Origin: Chionoecetes opilio
Lineage: Eukaryota; Arthropoda; Malacostraca; Decapoda; Majidae
Length of the DNA: 64,000 nt
NCBI GenBank assembly: GCA_016584305.1
Contig: JACEEZ010019105.1
Coordinates: 71,179-135,178, forward strand
Reading direction: 5' to 3'
Shown: one piece after another, positions 41,040-53,171 of the stretch
How the letters are laid out: every line of letters starts with the position of its first letter
How positions within the stretch are numbered: the first letter of the stretch is position 1
Made by a program: the position numbers and the translations under genes
Notes under the pieces: generated by a model
The model's input: the letters and a program-made list of their open reading frames with translations, nothing else
Database searches by the model: none
Told to the model about the DNA's origin: nothing

Positions 41040-43930
41040 CGTTACACTCAGCTACAATCGCTAAACTACATCAGAAGCTTGAGGAGATTGAGATGATTTT
41101 GGCTATGGGCTTTGTACCCATTGAAGATGGAAAAGAAAACGAACAAGAATATACTACAAGCAATAGAGCACATTAAATGGATAAAACAGCCAAATTACTT
41201 CTATAGCTACGCAAATAATGAAGCAAGAAAGTATCTTCAATTAAGCAGTCTCCACTTAATAGAGAGGGGAGAAAATGAAGATTTGAAAGCGAGCCCCAAG
41301 GGGAAATTTAGCACAAGTAGCCTCAAAACAGCAGTACGAAAGATGCCTTAGCCCCACCAAATGAGGCCAGAAATGACGAGTCACTATAACAATAATTCTT
41401 TGTATGCTACTTGCAAAGCCAGACACACCTAGTCTTACATCAGTAACTATCAACAACAGAAGACATCCTAGCCAGCCATTGATAAGGTAGCAGCACATAC
41501 GCTGCCCAGGGCCAGAGAGCTTACCATGCACAGCTACTAACCATAAAACTGATGTAGGACACCTGTGTCCACAATAGCCTCTGTGATCAGCGACTGGCGA
41601 CTTCTATGCCACATCTTATATCGCCCCAAACTGAAATGTGTATTCAATGTATTCGACCATATATTTTGCACAAGCCTAAAATTATTTTTTGCTGAAGTAA
41701 CTTGCTGACGTCTGATTCTTAATGCTATAGTACTATGCCACAGATGAAGCAGAGTAGAAGGCCATCCATGACATGCCTTACAGCTAAACTTTCAACAGAA
41801 AACAGGCCGCATAGAGGTCCTTCCTCCGAATCTCTCTGCCGCGATAGGCAAGAGATCCTCGTCATGCCACCTTCACTCTTCCATGCTTGACCCGTTAATG
41901 GCAACGTCACTGAGCCTATGTAGTGACCCTGAGCAGGTAATTCTCAGATAAGCTAAGAAATTGCCCCCCAGATTCACCGCAGCTGAAAAATTAGACTCCA
42001 CCTATTTAATTAATTTGAGCGCGCCGACCCCCCCAAATGGGCATACTCGTATCGTTTTTACTTAGCTAGACGGAGACCAAATGACGCGCATAGCCCGCGC
42101 CTTTAGGGCTTAAACACTGTATAACACCAGTTCAGCACTTACCACTGAAACTACAGAGTGCTAAGTACCTCTACAACTTTCAGCAAGATTTGCTGCATGG
42201 ATACTAAAGTAGAGCTAGGATTATTGCGATCACAGTTCTGACGATAAACATATATGCAGGCCGAGCACTGGATTAAACTTAACGCAGTGGGCAGTAAGAT
42301 AGGCAGATGGAATCTAATATGATAAAATGCTAGCGTATCGAAATGTTGCTAGAAAAAACCCTTGCGTAATAGCATACACCATAAGCCAATGTATCGCTGA
42401 AAAGATACAGCAAGGTGACAAGATCTTGGATCATGTTGAGGGGAGACCAGACCTCCGTGACCTAAGGAAACTAATGTTATTGCAGCGCCAGAAATAAAGA
42501 GCCGAATAGCCAGATATTAGCGCATTCATTAACAGAAGTGTTAAAAGTAGAAGTGCGCGAGGTTATTCTAAAGGCTTTCATAACTGGCTCTAGTCGAGGC
42601 CTCAACTAGACTCATGCAGTTCAGCTCTATTTGGTAACTCCTCATAATACAGGATTGGATATAGTGTTGTAGAAAAAAGTGCTACGATGAAGGATGACCA
42701 AAAATGATACAAGGGATGCGTAACTTTAGTAATGTGGAGGAGATTGCAAGTAATTAAAATTAACACTCACTTCGAGAGATGCCCAGAGTATGCGGTGGCG
42801 ATCTGATAGACGTTTTAAGTGGATAAAGGGATATCTAATAAGGAGACGGTAGGAAAAGTTCCAGGCTTTTAACCAGACCGGATAGAACAAGAAGCTAACG
42901 AGACGTCAAGCTGCGAAATAAAGCGTAGATAGATTTAGAAAGACGAAATAGCGGATGAAACTGGTTCACAATCAGGGTGAAAGTGAAGAATGAGAATGGC
43001 TCTCTATGTAGACAGGTAGTTAGTAGCTGCAGTCAATTGGCGGAGCCTTTTAAAAGCGAGCTCGGATAGAGTATCATGGCCATCAACTATGGGGATGCAA
43101 AGAGTAGGATGTAGCGCTAGCTGTTAAGGTGACAGGAACTGACCCACGTGTAGGCTCGCGCCTTCTTGTAGACTTTCCTTCATAATTCCTATGCTTAATA
43201 AGCTGCCATCTTGTGCCTCAGAGCACTCAAAATGCATAATTCACACCCATACACAAAGGGGGCAGCCCAACGCTTAGGCGAAGAAACCTCTAGACTCAAG
43301 TAAGTACACTAACATCCCACTTAATACAAAATAATGAGCAAAGACCATCCGATACCCAGATGCCCCCGTGAACCCATGGAAAGACAATTGGAGCACATCC
43401 ATAGAAGCGTCACCAACGCTGCAGACAAGGCCGTATTCCTAGCACCTCCTCACAATGACCTGACTCATATACCAGAAAGTTTTGCAGCGACATCAGGACT
43501 GCAAGGTGACAATGCATAGGACAAGTCATTATTATCTCAACTTCGCTCAAAGCATATGCATAAAGTCGACCACGGGAGATTTCGATTTCCGCACCAAGCC
43601 AATAAAAGAGCTCGGACAAGTAGGCAAGCTCGGAGAATGGCTGCATGCTTCCTTTCCGACAGAGCACAACGATGCTGATGTGGTCGAAGGGCTGAGCTTA
43701 CCCAGATGCAGCAGTGTTGTCAGCCCGGTAGTACCTCAAGGGCTGGGTACTAGGCCCCTGATACTTCATCATCTAATCGAAATAGGGCATAGAGATCAAG
43801 ATCTGGCACACGACCGCCTACAGCCTTGCCGACGCAACAAGATATTAACAACAGAAATTATGTGCACAACCAGAGACTCAGCCTACTCCAACAAGACTTA
43901 GATTAAAGAGTGGGCCATAGACAGGAATAA
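41040..43930 (+). pseudogene. Eroded non-LTR retrotransposon (jockey/CR1-like RT)
   Basis: Two islands of similarity are seen. At 41130-41310 the frame reads AIEHIKWIKQPNYFYSYANN, then ARKYLQLSSLHLIERGE. This matches the inter-domain segment found between endonuclease and RT in jockey-like LINEs (IK-x-NPK-x-F-x-Y-A, then IGPL-x-G). At 43600-43790 it reads ELGQVGKLGEWLHASF and SSVVSPVVPQG, followed one frame over by VLGPLIL. This is the RT segment that normally reads SGVPQG-x-VLGPLLF. The expected YADD-type box is not found. Substitutions and frameshifts everywhere indicate an old copy. Confidence 0.5.
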
Positions 43931-46123
43931 TATAGCGTCCTAAATGGCAGAAAAGTTTGACGTTGCTTAAGCAGTACTGCGAAACAGAGTTAGAAATCAA
44001 AATCCACCAAACTCAACAAAATACAGATTGCCGGCCCCCAACAGGAAATAGTAGCCAAAGGCTGTGTGTGCCCCCCCCGCTTAAGGATATTGGGTACTGT
44101 CAAAATCAGAGACCCTGATCGCCTACCTTTCTGACCACATCTATCAACAACAGACAAAGCAAGGCAGTAAGCCTATCAGGTAGGATCCTGAGACGACTTT
44201 TCCAACAGGAATTGTGTACAGTGTGGTAGGACCATGACTCCTTTTCGGATATGTCACTAGGCTGCTACCACGCCCTGCTGAGAATACTGCCTGCCAGCTC
44301 TGCGTCACCACATAAAATATGATGAAATGAATGCCACTTAGAAGCTCCCAAAGAACTTTCACAAACAAGAATCCACCGGAGTTGCAACACCTAAATTACT
44401 GTACGTGAGAGACTACGCCGACACCTGCACCTGTATCTCGCATTTCAGAGACGCAGAGATAGATCCACGTCGTCATTATGTTGGAAATTTTGGAGAACAG
44501 TGTTAACCCAACACCAAGTTGCAAGAAACAGCATCAGCCCAGGAGAGGTAAGCGCCTGTGCTGCGTGGCCCCACCGAGAGCGAGCATCTTATAGCAGTTA
44601 GAAGAAACCACACAGATTTCAACCCTTCAGTAGCTACAAGATTATTCAACTAGCATCCCAACAAAACTTTTTAAAAAAACATGAGGGGTGTTTTTGTCTG
44701 AGCCGACACCTTCAAGTAGCAAATGGCGATAAGCCTAGGCCTAGTGCGCCAATATACAGCACCACCGCCAACACCAGGAATAACCAGCCCTCCCAACTCC
44801 AAACAGTCTCCTGGCACTGGATCAAGCGAGGAGCGAGAGCTGTACTGGCTTACAGTAGGAAAGATCCATCTCAGTGCGTCGATAACTGACGAAATCTTCA
44901 AAGGTAAAGTATCCCAAGGTAAGGTAGTGCACGGAGATGAACTGTGCCGCTACATTTATACAACAGCACCAAAAGTTCCCATAACACAATAGGAGAGCAG
45001 AGATTTTTATTACTTTTTTCGACATGAGACATTTTCTCTTTAGAAGCTTTCCCCCCCCCCCTCCCCTCCCCCCCCCCCTACTAGCAAACAACTAGTTACG
45101 GAGATTCATGAATATATTCTAGGTCGTGGAGAGGAATAACGTAACTCCTTGCTTATACAAAATGCCTCACTCTTCCTCTTCTTGCTGACCTAGTATCCCC
45201 GCTTTTAGTCGGAGGCGACCACCCGTGGCTAAATCCTAAAATGTTACTATATCTCCGAAACCTATTGACTGACTATTCCCATTAAACTATTGAAATTTCT
45301 TTAAAGCTCACGGAGAAAAAAGTCTCTTAGAATACAATACTTAAATAAAAACATGCCTACCTATTGTGTAGGAAAGTTTGGTGCTAGTCGTTAAAAATAC
45401 CTGAAATTAGACTACTAGTTACGAAACGAAGGATAATATTTTAAGATAGGACCAAACTTCCCTAACACAATTGAGCAACTTAATAGTTTCTTCGAATAGC
45501 AACATTGTAGGTGCGGAGTAGCCACTAGGAATAGTATCCTTGTTTAAAAAATGCCCTCCCTTTTCCTCTACCTTTGTAGACCTGCACGCTTTTGTTTGGT
45601 ATTTTATATAACTGTGTTTATTAGTTAGGGGGGGGGGGGGGGGGGGGGGGGGAAAAAAACCCCCCCCCCAAAGGTTAGGAGGTTCAAAGGTTAGGTTAGG
45701 TTAGGCTAAGGTTAGGTAAAGAAAGTAAGTAAGTAAGGTAGCCAGGGGGCGGCCCCGAAACAAAACAATGCAGGTACCAAGAAGAGAAGAGGGAGGCATT
45801 TGGAAACAAGGAGAAATATTCTCCCCCCACCTAAAAATATCTATATCTCCGTAACTATTGATTTGCGATGAAAGCTCAGGGGACAATGTCTCTTAGAATA
45901 CAATAAGGTAAAACAAAAAACCATGCTAAAATTGTGTCGGGAAGTTTCGGTGACTGTCGTAAAAATTTACCAGAAACGATACCGGATATGTACGAAAAAC
46001 CTCAAAGCAGGGAAGATGGAGGAGAGTTCACGGTTCTTTTTCAGAGACACCAACTACTTTTCTTGGCCTATCAATAGGTGCTTGTTTCTAATGGTGCTAG
46101 TTTTATTTTGGCGCAAACAAAAA

Positions 46124-46162
<39 letters not shown>

Positions 46163-47279
46163 AAACAATAACCAACCTGGTTTTAAATGAAACCTAACCT
46201 AACCTGGTAAAACTTTGGAAGAAGTCCTTACCCCTATCTTTTTTCTTCTTCCCCCTATAGCCAACAAAGACCGGGGGAACTGGCGGGAATTCGGGGTCCC
46301 CCTTCGGCGTTTTTGCGGTGGGGGAAGCAAATGTAACTGATTCATGGCTCCCAAAAAAATCATCAAAGTCATATATTGTAAAAATATAACTAACCTAAAC
46401 CTTAACCACAAAGTATACCTAACCTACCTTACCACAAAGTATACCTAACATAACTTAACCACAAAGTAGACATAACCTAACCTAACCTTAACCACAAAGT
46501 ATACTAACCTAACATAACCTTAAAAACAAAGTATACCTAACCTAACCTAACTTAACCACAAAAGTATACTAACCTACCTAACCTTAACACAAAGTATACC
46601 TAACATAACCGTACCTAATAACTGGACTTAGAATTTTTGAGGCACTCATATTTATAGCGGCCGGGTGGTTAACAAGGCTGAGCGCGACGCTGGAACTTAC
46701 AGAGTGAAGTACAATAAGCATACAATTACAGTCGGTAGTTCATTTCAGTCAAAGCCGGAAGGATGAATTCAAGTATTTCCTAAACTTAACCTAACCTTAT
46801 AGGTTGTAAAGAAACTTAACCTAACCTGAACCACAAAAAATATATTCTTTTTTGGGTTTGCGCAAAATAAAACTAGCCACCATTAGAACAAGCAACTATT
46901 GTAGGCCAAGAAAAAGTAGTTGGTGTCTCTGACCAAACGAACGTGAAACTCCTCCATATTAACCAAACCTGGTACGAACAATGTGTACGAAACTACCCGT
47001 CACCTAATCATACACAGTTGTCTTTCTCCTCGTTCCACTAATAACAAACCCAATTTAAACCCTTCATTTGACCTGTAATAGCTGTTCCCAGCCTCTTCAG
47101 GGATCCCCACAAACCACACATACACCCTTCACTCACCCTTTATTCACCCTGGACGTGCCGTGGGTGAGTAATTCGAGGATTAAAACTGAAAGAATAAACT
47201 GATGCGAGAGAGGACCACGTGTTTGCAAGCCTCGATGTCAACAAACCAGCGCAGGTTTGCAGATATCATTACAGACCTC
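43931..47279. other. Repeat spacer with long homopolymers
   Basis: No gene was recognised. C runs lie at 45051-45078, 25 G at 45628-45652, 36 A at 46125-46160. Bases 45230-45500 and 45840-45960 are two members of one dispersed family (tctcttagaatacaata). Bases 46010-46110 and 46840-46960 belong to the 38747-39096 family. Confidence 0.5.
46385..46620. repeat. Tandem TAACC-type minisatellite
   Basis: About eight units of cacaaagtatacctaaccta-like sequence followed by a few extra CCTAA steps. It is interstitial, not a telomere. Confidence 0.75.
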
Positions 47280-47618
47280 ACCCATTATACTAATATCTAT
47301 TCTATACTACTACTACTACTCCTACTATGCTACTTACTAATAATTATACTATACTACTACTTTCTAACTACTACTCCTCCTCCTCCTCCTCCTACTACTA
47401 ATATACTACTATACTTCTAATACTAATACTAATACACTACTACTACTACTTTACTACTACTACTACTTCACTATAACTACTACTACAATACTACTTCTAC
47501 TACTACTAATACTCCTCATCTCTCCTAATACTACTACTTACTACTACTACTTACTACTACTATATAATACTACTACTACTACTAATATTACTCTTTTACT
47601 ACTCTACTTTTTTTTACT
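47280..47618. repeat. (CTA)n microsatellite
   Basis: Imperfect CTA/TAC trinucleotides leading directly into the pogo-like element. Confidence 0.85.
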
Positions 47619-47619
47619 A

Positions 47620-50600
47620 GGGTCGTGTGTACACGACCCGGACAAGGTCTCGACCGGACAGTCTTGATTAACCAATGAACGATCGAAGCCTAGGATGACG
47701 TCAGAGCTATGAAGTTGAGGGGAGGGCTGTCCTAACTAGACGCATTTGCAAACCCCCGCCGATGCTTCGCTTGTAAAAGCAGGTAAGATTTCGATTTTCT
47801 AAAGAGGTCGGGATTTTAATTTTCGGCCATCAGGATATATTGTGCCATGACCACGAATTATTGGCGTGATCACTTGTGGTAAATTTTGTTATGTATATAG
47901 CCATATGCATAAAATCAGTGAAAATACGAAGCTGCCTAAACCAAATATGCGCCGTGGGGGGGTGGCCGGAAAAAAAAAAAATGTGGTGTGGTCTCGACTC
48001 GGAACAGGGTTTGTCCAGGGTCGAGAAACACAGAGCTAGGAGAAGATTTTTGTTTGTCCGGGTCGAGAACACAGAGCTAGTAGAAAGAATTTTTATTTTT
48101 CTAAAATTATTAATTGGTCAGGAAATAGAATTTTAACATGGAAACAAGTATTTTAATACTGTCTTATTACCTTGTATAAAGTTATTGATTGTCCTAAACT
48201 AACAAATTATGGGTTTTGAAACGCGTCAAAATATATTTTCATTATGGAACTTAAACAATATTCATTATGCTCTAATGCCATTTATCTTTTCAGATCTTCG
48301 TGCCCGCAGCAATGGTTCCCCATGCCTCGCAACTACAGCCGAGAAACATCCTAACCACGGATAGGACCAACTTGGAGAAGGCATTTACCACCGCATTGAG
48401 AAGGCTGTAGCATCCGCACTGGTGCAACTTTTTGGAGTGAAGGTTCGACTCTTGGGGTAAGCTTAAATAAATCATAAAATCTAAGCCCCTTAAAATTTAA
48501 TTTATATGGTAGCCTAGCTAGCAAAAGAACTTACCTTTCTATCAGGCCTATGGGTTAAGAACTTTACTTGTCATTAGCCTATAGGGCTATGCTCCCCACT
48601 CACCTTGTTTTTATTTTTTTCAGGATGCTTTCATCTCGGTCCCTCAAGGAGAGGATGGGAGGGACGTTCGTGCCTAAGCACCAGAAATCAGAAAGGTTTT
48701 CATGATGCGCGAACACTCACGAGGAATACTCGATCAAGATCTCGCGCATGTTTCTACGGGCTGTCGACGAGAGCTTTCAGGAGGATGGTCCTGAAGGATG
48801 CAGAAGAGGCTGTTGGCAGTCCGGCAATTTCTGAGTCTGGAGGAGGGTAGGTATGGCCACCAGTGACTGGTATTACGGGTATATGTTCCGTCATCCAAGA
48901 CTTGCAGTTGAAGGCTCCGGAGGGCATGTCACTTGCCGCGCGCGATGGCAAGTTTCAAACCGCGTATAAACGTGGAAGTCTTATTCAAGGCTAAGTTGGA
49001 AGCTGTCGAGCGAACACAGTTTATGCCAGCCAGGATTTTCAACTTGAGAGAGTGGCTTGTCACTGTGAGGAAAGCCATGTCAAGGTTGTTGTGAGAAAGG
49101 GGGTCCTGTTTGCTTCGCAGGTTGCTCGGGAGAGAGGGCAATCATATGACTTTCGTGGCGGATTGTATGCTGCAGCGGCTAGGTTGACCTCCAGTGTTTA
49201 TCATAGCCGAAAGAAGAGATGCTGATTTCAGAGAGGACTACTCCTGAACACAGTCTCTTGCAGGATAACGGTTCGGATGGACCATGATTGTTTCGTGCAG
49301 ACAAGCGAGGGCATCTCCATAGGTGTCTTATTCTTCAATGGAGAATAAGATAATGCTGTAATGGGGACAATGCTGAGTGGTCACATGAGCATTCATGCGG
49401 CTGAGTATGCGATACAGCATGGCATCGTAATTGTCCACGCTGCCACTCTACTACAGCCAAATCCAGCATTAGATGTAAGTTGTTTTGGCCCCTCAAGTCT
49501 GTCTGCGATCATTTCAGGACGATTCAACTCTCAAACACTCACGTGCCCTATCACGGAACATATGTTGCCAGAGATGAGCGTTGCAAGGCCGGGACAAGTT
49601 TGTATGTCACCAACATAACCAAGGGCTTTCGCGCTACTGGCTCTTTCCCGTCAAACCGCAACATGTCAGTGATGCGTTTGCTGGGCAGAAAGTCACAGAG
49701 CAGGCACCTCCTGATGATGATGATGATTTGCCCAAACCTGCGCACCCTTGACACCATCTTCTTGGACCTGACCAACTCAGCCATGGACCATCTGGAATAG
49801 GTTAGATGTCACCAGCCTTCTTTGCTCAGCGGCTAGCACTCCTGAAGCAGCACCCCAACCTCGGCAGACTCCAACTCCAAACAGCTTCATCTCCTCAATC
49901 TCGACGCACCCGAAGCTGTGCATCCCTACCGAAGGCTCTCCACGCCATGCTGCCAGGGGGCGCAAGAAGATCCGCGCCTGAATCCTGACTGAGGATGAGG
50001 GAGGCTATTGAAACAGCTGCGAGAGAGGAGAAGAAGAAAGCAGCCAGAGAGCGAGAAAAGAAGCGGAGTCGGAAGTAGAAGAAGAGAGAGAAGAAGAGAT
50101 AGCAGGAGGCACGACAGGCGGCAAAGAGGAGGCGGAGGTCTGAAGCCAGGTGAGGCGAGCAGCAGCGATCGAGCGAGGCCGCAGACAATCCTGCACTGTG
50201 TGTGACGACTCATCTGAAATATTCAGATGAGTTTGCAAGAAGAGCTCGAGCATGATGCTGCACCTATCCTTTAGTATCAGAAGGAGACAGAGGTGAAGAC
50301 TTTTTATCATTTCAAAAATGTGAGCATATTAGCCATTAGATTATGGTCACTAGTGCATAAGCAAGTCTAGAAGAAAAATTTCTACTAATTGCAATTATTA
50401 GCTAGCTGAATGCCTTTGATTCCCAGTGCTTGTTTTAAAGCAAATCCCTATTCATTCATTCCATATCATTCTTTTTTTTCATTTTTTTTTCATGTTTTTT
50501 TCCAGGTGGGTAGACTTGTCCTGGCCAGCTGTCTTACAGGGCAGAGAGGTCTGAGGAGCTATGTCCACTTTGTGTGACCAAGGTCATTTCCCTGGAGGAA

Positions 50601-51220
50601 GACGGGGGCTGCAGTTGACTTCCTGAGGATATAAAGTCGCCCCTTGCTGAAGGCACACCTTTCCACTCACAGCCATCCGGGATGTCGACAGTGTCGACCG
50701 CAGGCAGGGTGTGAGGGGTCCCACAGTCAGCACGGGACCACCCAACCCGACCACAGCAAAATGCTCAAGTCCTCCCTCCCTTGAGGGGACTTAACATGCA
50801 TTAACCCGCAGGCGCAGTTTTAAGGAATCAGTTACCTTTTTTTTTATCATATATATTTTTTATTACATTCATATTGTGCTACAATTGTTTATTCCACCTT
50901 TCAGGGTCATGTTTTGGATGTCTTAGAAGAAAAAATATAAAAATTGGTGTAAGGTTTTTTGGGGGACCCCAAAACATACGTCTGGTTGAGACCACACCCC
51001 GTTCGGGTCGTAACCACGCGTATCGACCCTGGGACCGGAATTCTGGATTTTAAAAACGGCTGGTAAAAACCAATGCTTATGATATATAAATATATGAAAC
51101 TATAGCATAAGATGGGGAATTAGTTAAGCTTTCTTTTAAGCCAAAATCTCCCTGTAGCCATACCTTCTTTTTTTATGAATATTATTCACTTTACTGTCCG
51201 GGTCGTGTCCACAACGACCC
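47620..51220 (+). mobile_element. pogo/Tigger-like DNA transposon, full length but dead
   Basis: The 3601-bp element has terminal inverted repeats of about 26 bp: GGGTCGTGTGTACACGACCC at the left, and GGGTCGTTGTGGACACGACC on the minus strand at the right, both continuing into CCGGACA. A TA duplication flanks it (47618-47619, 51221-51222). TA target use and the encoded transposase fit the Tc1/mariner superfamily. Intron-exon structure is visible, with a non-coding leader donor at 47783 (AG|GTAAG). Indels break the frame. Confidence 0.83.
48294..50590 (+). pseudogene. pogo-like transposase, spliced, frameshifted
   Basis: The exons appear to be 48294-48456 (acceptor CAG, donor GTAAGC), 48624 to about 50220 (acceptor TTTTTTCAG) and from 50506. 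The first carries a helix-turn-helix-like stretch, EKAVASALVQLFGVKVRLLG. The second holds the DDE block: GHMSIHAAEYAIQHGIVI, LLQPNPALDV, CFGPSS (about 49370-49500), equivalent to the SH...PPH.TH.LQPLDV..FGPLK signature. It continues with ITKGFRATGSFPSNRN (equivalent to FRKTGIYPFN) and then APEAVHPY and GRKKIRA-stop-ILTEDE near 49905-49995. These are in different frames, so no full protein is made. Confidence 0.78.
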
Positions 51221-51314
51221 TAGTAGTAGTAGTAGTAGTTAGTATGTGGTAGTAGTCAGTGTAGTATTGGTAGTAGCAGTAGTAGTAGTGGTAGTAGTAG
51301 TAGTAGTAGTAGTG

Positions 51315-51367
<53 letters not shown>

Positions 51368-51380
51368 TGTAGTAGTATTT
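51221..51380. repeat. (TAG)n microsatellite
   Basis: TAG trinucleotides, the reverse complement of the (CTA)n array on the other side of the pogo-like element. A shorter tract follows at 51722-51745. Confidence 0.88.
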
Positions 51381-51454
51381 TTGTTTTTGTTTTTTTGTTT
51401 TTGTTTTTTTGTTTTTGTTTTTTTGGTTTTGTTTGAAGAATTTGGTCAGTTATC

Positions 51455-51716
51455 GCCGCAGCTGAGATGGATCTCCACTGTAACCAGACAGCTTTGGAGG
51501 AGAGAGAGCTGTCTGCTAGTGCTTATAGTGTTGGCTGAGCCACACCCCGGGGGGGCGGTTCACAAACCCCCGGCTAACACCCGGCACCCATTCACTGCTG
51601 GGTGGACAGGGGCTCGGGTTTTAAGGAAACAGCCCAACTGTTTCCGCTCCGCCCGGGGATCGAACCCGGAACTTCTCGGTTGTGAACCGTGCGTGCTACC
51701 CCTACACTACGGAGTA
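51455..51716 (-). repeat. tRNA-Val-like SINE
   Basis: On the minus strand the head starts near 51716 with a pol III A box (TAGTGTAGGGGTAGC) and B box (GGGTTCGATCCCC). The anticodon loop is TTCACAA (CAC, Val). A conserved body follows with cccagcagtgaatgggtgcc and gggtgttagccgggggttt. The acceptor stem lacks a proper 3' partner and the sequence runs on without a terminator, so it is a SINE, not a working tRNA gene. A headless copy lies at 5628-5775. Confidence 0.72.
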
Positions 51717-51745
51717 CCCAGAGTAGTAGTAGTAGTAGTAGTTGT

Positions 51746-51940
51746 TGTTGTTGTTGTTGTTGTTTTTCCTGTATGCCTTCGGGTGAAAATACCATTATCA
51801 TTATTATTATTATTATTATTATTTGCACAGATGTTCCTGAGCAATGGGTGAACAGCCAGCAGAATGGAGGACAGCTACGCCACAACAACACAGGAGTACC
51901 ACCATGACAACAAGATACCAGGCAAGTGTTTCAACCAGTT

Positions 51941-51977
<37 letters not shown>

Positions 51978-53171
51978 ACACACACACACTCTCTCTACAC
52001 ACACACACACTCTTCTCTCTCTCTCTCTCTCACTTCCACTACTTATATCTACTTACAAACTACTAACTATTACTTAACAGACATAAAAGTATACAGCTAA
52101 TCATTACTTCAATTCACTGCATAATTCAGTATTTAATTATAGTATTATTATCTATTAGCCATCAAATGTGTCTATTAACTCTATTAGTATACATGTATTA
52201 CAGTAGTGTTACATAGTAGCGATCAACTGGCTAAAGTGTCATCAACTTTGCATTATAATCCACCAATAAACACACAGCTATTTACAGTACTCTCTCTCTC
52301 TCTCTCTCTCTCTCTCATACACTAATACTAACAATGGAATTAATAGATCTGGTAAGCTATTGAATATAGATAGACTTATACAGCTAGTACGAAGGGGGGA
52401 CCAGGCAGGGCTGATCACTATGCCTCTTCAGTGACCAGAAAAAGTCTGTAGTGATGCTAAAGATGCGGCGAATATATTGTGCCTGGCGACATTAGTGCAG
52501 TGCGAGTGACTGGCGACTATAGTGGTTAGGTACGGTAAGGTAATAATAGGTCTATAGATAGTATGAAGGGGGGAATAGGGAGTGGCTGCTAACTAGGTAC
52601 CGAGGCGAGGGTTGTTGAAGGGTGAAGGGAGGAAGGGAGTCAGTGTGCTGAGACAGTGAGGGGGCGGACGTCTCTCTCTCGTCTCTCTCTCAGTGAGTCA
52701 TAACGACACCATTAAGCCCTTGAGGTGGTTCAAAACAACACATTAATCTTGAGGTGGGTCAAACAACACATTAAAAATATGTTTTCTCCTCTCCTCTCCT
52801 CTCTCTCTCTCTCTCACTACTGCTACTATTTTCTCTCCACCTCTCTCTCTCTCTCTCTCTCTGTGGGCAGGGAGTGTTAAGTATTATTACAAGTGTTTCA
52901 ATACTGTGTGTGTGTGTGTATGTGTGTGTGTTTATTCCCCATGGTCTGTGCTCAAGGGGACAGTAACCGCAACGCATTTGTCAGTGACTCATCCCTAGGA
53001 GCAGTGAGGTCGAGCCGGCTACCACACTGCTAGTCTTCATTTTGGTAAAATTACGTTTTTTTTTAAACTATAATTTTATTTGTTTATATCAATTGGATTT
53101 TCTGTCTTAAACTCCAAGTGACTAAATTGACTTTCTGATTTAAAAGGAGCTTGTTGTTGTTTAACAGTTAA
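51746..53171. other. Spacer with (TC)n and (CA)n tracts
   Basis: (TC)n tracts at 51940-52032, 52290-52315, 52670-52692 and 52785-52862; (TG)n at 52902-52931. No gene is supported. Confidence 0.5.

Noticed and set aside
45923..46171. Poly-Lys-ended ORF
   Set aside because: The tail is a 36-base A run and the front is a dispersed repeat also seen near 36.2 and 38.7 kb.
46385..46620. Telomere end
   Set aside because: CCTAA steps are interrupted by CACAAAGTATA-like spacers and lie inside the contig; it is an interstitial minisatellite.
51640..51716. Functional tRNA-Val gene on the minus strand
   Set aside because: It continues into a SINE body with another copy at 5628, and the acceptor stem is not properly paired.
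51246..51851. 201-codon poly-Val ORF
   Set aside because: It starts in the (TAG)n/(GTA)n microsatellite and runs antisense through the SINE.
51833..51912. Possible short exon after a TTGCACAG acceptor
   Set aside because: Short open frames and a weak GC-type donor exist, but there is no protein similarity and it is surrounded by simple repeats; too little support.
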